Of a stretch of 64,000 nucleotides of DNA, positions 62,113 to 64,000 are shown piece by piece. Each line of letters opens with the position of its first letter. The stretch's first letter is position 1. The notes beneath the pieces are model-generated. The model was not told where the DNA came from. It did no database searches and worked only from the letters and a program-made list of their open reading frames with translations. The translations under genes were made by a program, and so were the position numbers. The stretch lies in the NCBI GenBank assembly GCA_958295855.1, contig OY282383.1, positions 1,778,481 to 1,842,480 on the forward strand. The letters run 5' to 3'. This stretch comes from an uncultured Poribacteria bacterium (GTDB lineage Bacteria > Poribacteria > WGA-4E > WGA-3G).

Positions 62113-63783
62113 TTATTTCTTCATGAAACAATAGATGAAGATGATAAACCCACCGACAACTATAACGGCGTATACACCAATATAGACCGAAGGGTTGAGT
62201 AGGTACGCCAAAAATTGGATGCCCACGAGGGAACCAATGGCAAGGTAACTTCCGAACGCCCAAAGCAGCTGGACAGGGTTGAACTTATTTTGGATCAAGT
62301 CTTCGGAGAAGGGTAAGCCGGATGGGGGTTTTGGCAGCAAGGCAATGTAACAGAGCAGCATGATTAGCCCCGGTAAAACGTAAAGGAGCCCCAGCTTCCC
62401 CCAAAGAATAGTGGCGACACAGAGCAACAGCAGTGTGTATGGCACGACAATGTATAGGAGCACAGTTGCCTGAACACCTCGCCATACATCACGCGGTGCC
62501 GCAAGCGGTGCCAGTGTTAACATCCATGATGCTCTCCAATGTTCCGAATACTGGGCATGAAGTATGAAACTCGCAACAAACGTTGAACCGAGAAAGAAGA
62601 ACATACCAGAGAATCCCGGGCTCAGTCCAATAGCGTAGGAAAGCATAAACGACTTCAGAGAAAACCAACCTTCGCCCCGAGCCAATAGAACCAAGTATAG
62701 AACGGTACTCCCCAGTCCAGAGACAAAATGGTACAGTATGCGTTTATCGCGGCGCAGATAGGCTGCACCGAGGCAGAACCCGGCATGGGTAGCCCGGCTT
62801 TGGAATAGTCTCGCCACTAGTGAGGTTTTCACTTGAAGTTGTGACGTTTTCCTTCCACCAGATTCCGCCAAGTACGAGAGATATACTGAGTACCCCTGCG
62901 CGATACTCCGGAGCGGGAACATCACCAAAAGGAGCGTTGAAACAACCGCAAGCCCGGCTAAAACCAGATCTCTCACTATCTGGGGCCATTCTATTTGTCC
63001 CAGGGCTATGGATACTGCACCAGCAAACCAACTACTCGGAAACAGATAAAACCATTTCAGAATTGAGAAGAATTGATCCTTTGTAAAGTCTTTAGCGAGT
63101 GTCGGAAGGAGAATCCATATTACTGGGAAAAGAGCGGGAAACACAAACTGAGCATATTGCGCAATATTTCGGAGCCTTTTTTTCGTGTAGAGTTTTGTCA
63201 AATATCCTGCGAAGGTTGTCATCACGCCAATCGTGAACAAGCCTGACATAAAGACGACTGGCAGGTAAACGATTGGAAAAAGGAATGAATGCCCAGCACC
63301 GTCTCCTGGATGCGTCCAGATACCACTGAAGGCAGGTAATAGATTCAAACTCGCTAATAATGCAACAGCATAGGTGAGTACCTGGGTCAGTTTCACGAGA
63401 AAATAGGTACGCGAGGACACCGGCGTATGTGCCACGACAGGGTAATTTATCGGACTGAGAAGCACATCAAAGGATGGGAGACTCCAGAACCCTACCATCA
63501 GCATAGACATAGTTATGCCTAAAAGCGCGTAGGTAAATACATCTATGGAGAAAAGCAGGGGCATAATTGCTAACACGACACTCATGATAAAACCGAATGT
63601 GCAGTTCAAACCGAGTGACAGGTTGACAGCACGTTTTCCCTTAAGTGCTCGCTTCTCTACCAGTTTTTCTGTTTGTAAGAGATACCTGTAGTGGGTAGGG
63701 GAGCCGCCGAACATTTCTATGCTTGTCTTGAAAGCTTGGTGTAGTTTGCAAGCCAAAAACTTGCTGTTGAGAGCCTCAAGCAT
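62113..63783 (-). CDS. ABC transporter permease-like membrane protein
   Basis: A 556-residue membrane protein with about twelve hydrophobic segments, beginning LNCTFGFIMSVVLAIMPLLF and including SWFAGAVSIALGQ, FFFLGSTFVASFILHA and YCFMKK at the end. It follows an ABC ATPase gene whose stop overlaps its start by eight bases (ATGCTTGA), which identifies it as the membrane partner of that ATPase. GGAGGG lies seven bases before the ATG. The substrate is not evident. It stops 23 bases before the DUF5131 start. Confidence 0.78.
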   Translation of the reverse strand: MLEALNSKFLACKLHQAFKTSIEMFGGSPTHYRYLLQTEKLVEKRALKGKRAVNLSLGLNCTFGFIMSVVLAIMPLLFSIDVFTYALLGITMSMLMVGFWSLPSFDVLLSPINYPVVAHTPVSSRTYFLVKLTQVLTYAVALLASLNLLPAFSGIWTHPGDGAGHSFLFPIVYLPVVFMSGLFTIGVMTTFAGYLTKLYTKKRLRNIAQYAQFVFPALFPVIWILLPTLAKDFTKDQFFSILKWFYLFPSSWFAGAVSIALGQIEWPQIVRDLVLAGLAVVSTLLLVMFPLRSIAQGYSVYLSYLAESGGRKTSQLQVKTSLVARLFQSRATHAGFCLGAAYLRRDKRILYHFVSGLGSTVLYLVLLARGEGWFSLKSFMLSYAIGLSPGFSGMFFFLGSTFVASFILHAQYSEHWRASWMLTLAPLAAPRDVWRGVQATVLLYIVVPYTLLLLCVATILWGKLGLLYVLPGLIMLLCYIALLPKPPSGLPFSEDLIQNKFNPVQLLWAFGSYLAIGSLVGIQFLAYLLNPSVYIGVYAVIVVGGFIIFIYCFMKK

Positions 63784-64000
63784 CCTGCGTTCCCTCCATC
63801 ACAATCCGAATGGCTTCCTCGGTTTTTTCATCAATCCCGGTTGTTTCTGTCAGTTGTGTGAAAATCTCATTGAGTGCTGTCTGATGGGTCAGCTGCCGTA
63901 GTTCCTCAACAGGTGCATCGGCGATAAGTTTTCCGTCGTTGATAATCATAATTCGGGGGCAGAGCGTCTCAGCGACTTCAAGAATGTGTGTACAGTACAG
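63776..64000 (-). CDS. ABC transporter ATP-binding protein, C-terminal part
   Basis: The last 74 residues of an ABC ATPase whose start lies beyond the right edge. It reads CTHILEVAETLCPRIMIIND, then GKLIADAPVEELRQL: the H-loop histidine in THILEVAE and the usual closing strand. The rest of the nucleotide-binding domain is outside the window. The stop overlaps the permease start, so the two are translationally coupled. Confidence 0.85.
   Translation of the reverse strand: MYCTHILEVAETLCPRIMIINDGKLIADAPVEELRQLTHQTALNEIFTQLTETTGIDEKTEEAIRIVMEGTQDA

Noticed and set aside
1..64000. Prophage or integrated plasmid
   Set aside because: No integrase, portal, capsid, replication or conjugation genes are present; repeats and fragments are dispersed among ordinary chromosomal genes.

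Overview
The window looks like a chromosomal segment from an uncultivated bacterium, most likely Candidatus Poribacteria or a close relative in the PVC/Poribacteria neighbourhood. This rests on gene content, not on any search. The content includes phytanoyl-CoA dioxygenases, Gfo/Idh/MocA oxidoreductases, a sulfatase, a mandelate-racemase-type enzyme, two DUF6785-type membrane proteins, and secreted LamG proteins that share an odd C-terminal motif (KL-x-T-x-W-x-x-h-K, h hydrophobic). Promoters are of the ordinary sigma-70 type and Shine-Dalgarno sites are mostly strong. Several genes start with GTG or TTG. There is no phage, plasmid or rRNA operon. Two tRNA genes (Val-TAC, Asp-GTC) lie beside serS.

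Layout. Positions 1-13611 are mostly housekeeping genes on the minus strand: mmsA (partial), a gatC-gatA-membrane protein-ctpA run, pcrA/uvrD, an HNH-Sel1 fusion, a broken Hypoth_ymh-like remnant, uvrA, and an internally duplicated nucleotidyltransferase-like protein. Positions 14077-27663 hold oxidoreductases, three LamG proteins, a HAD phosphatase, a DUF58 protein, PhyH, and a 1320-residue secreted lamin-tail protein. That last gene is bracketed by inverted copies of a composite intergenic repeat and has a perfect promoter about 560 nt upstream of its start. Positions 27761-33308 hold a Gfo/Idh/MocA protein, a copper P-type ATPase, and a small defence-like patch (8xMP membrane protein behind a gene remnant, then DUF262 overlapping an HNH nuclease). 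Positions 33457-36922 are a three-gene glycosyltransferase operon. Positions 36923-41184 are a graveyard: two gene remnants, a decayed TnpB element and a MITE-like repeat. Positions 41227-46901 return to housekeeping (phosphoesterase, pyrK, bioB, serS, tRNAs, PhyH). Positions 47011-48265 are a tandem duplication of an aspartic protease gene. Positions 48420-57030 hold an amidase lipoprotein and a GHL10-type glycoside hydrolase, sulfatase, DUF6785 and MLE enzyme series that looks built for carbohydrate or sulfated-glycan use. Positions 57214-60123 are a second defence patch: a PD-(D/E)XK protein, a CAP12-like TIR protein, and a type III-like DNA methyltransferase whose reading frame is broken at a run of nine C, a candidate phase-variable switch. 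The window ends with a DUF5131 gene split by a repeat-rich insertion and an ABC transporter.

Small palindromes (CCCC[GT]GC-loop-GC[AG]GGGG) recur between genes, and at least two lie inside coding sequence. The most interesting candidates for something undescribed are the shared C-terminal tag on the secreted proteins, the promoter plus structured leader at 25.5-26.05 kb, the C9 methyltransferase locus with its TIR neighbour, the active/dead tandem nucleotidyltransferase, and the repeat families that invade coding regions.
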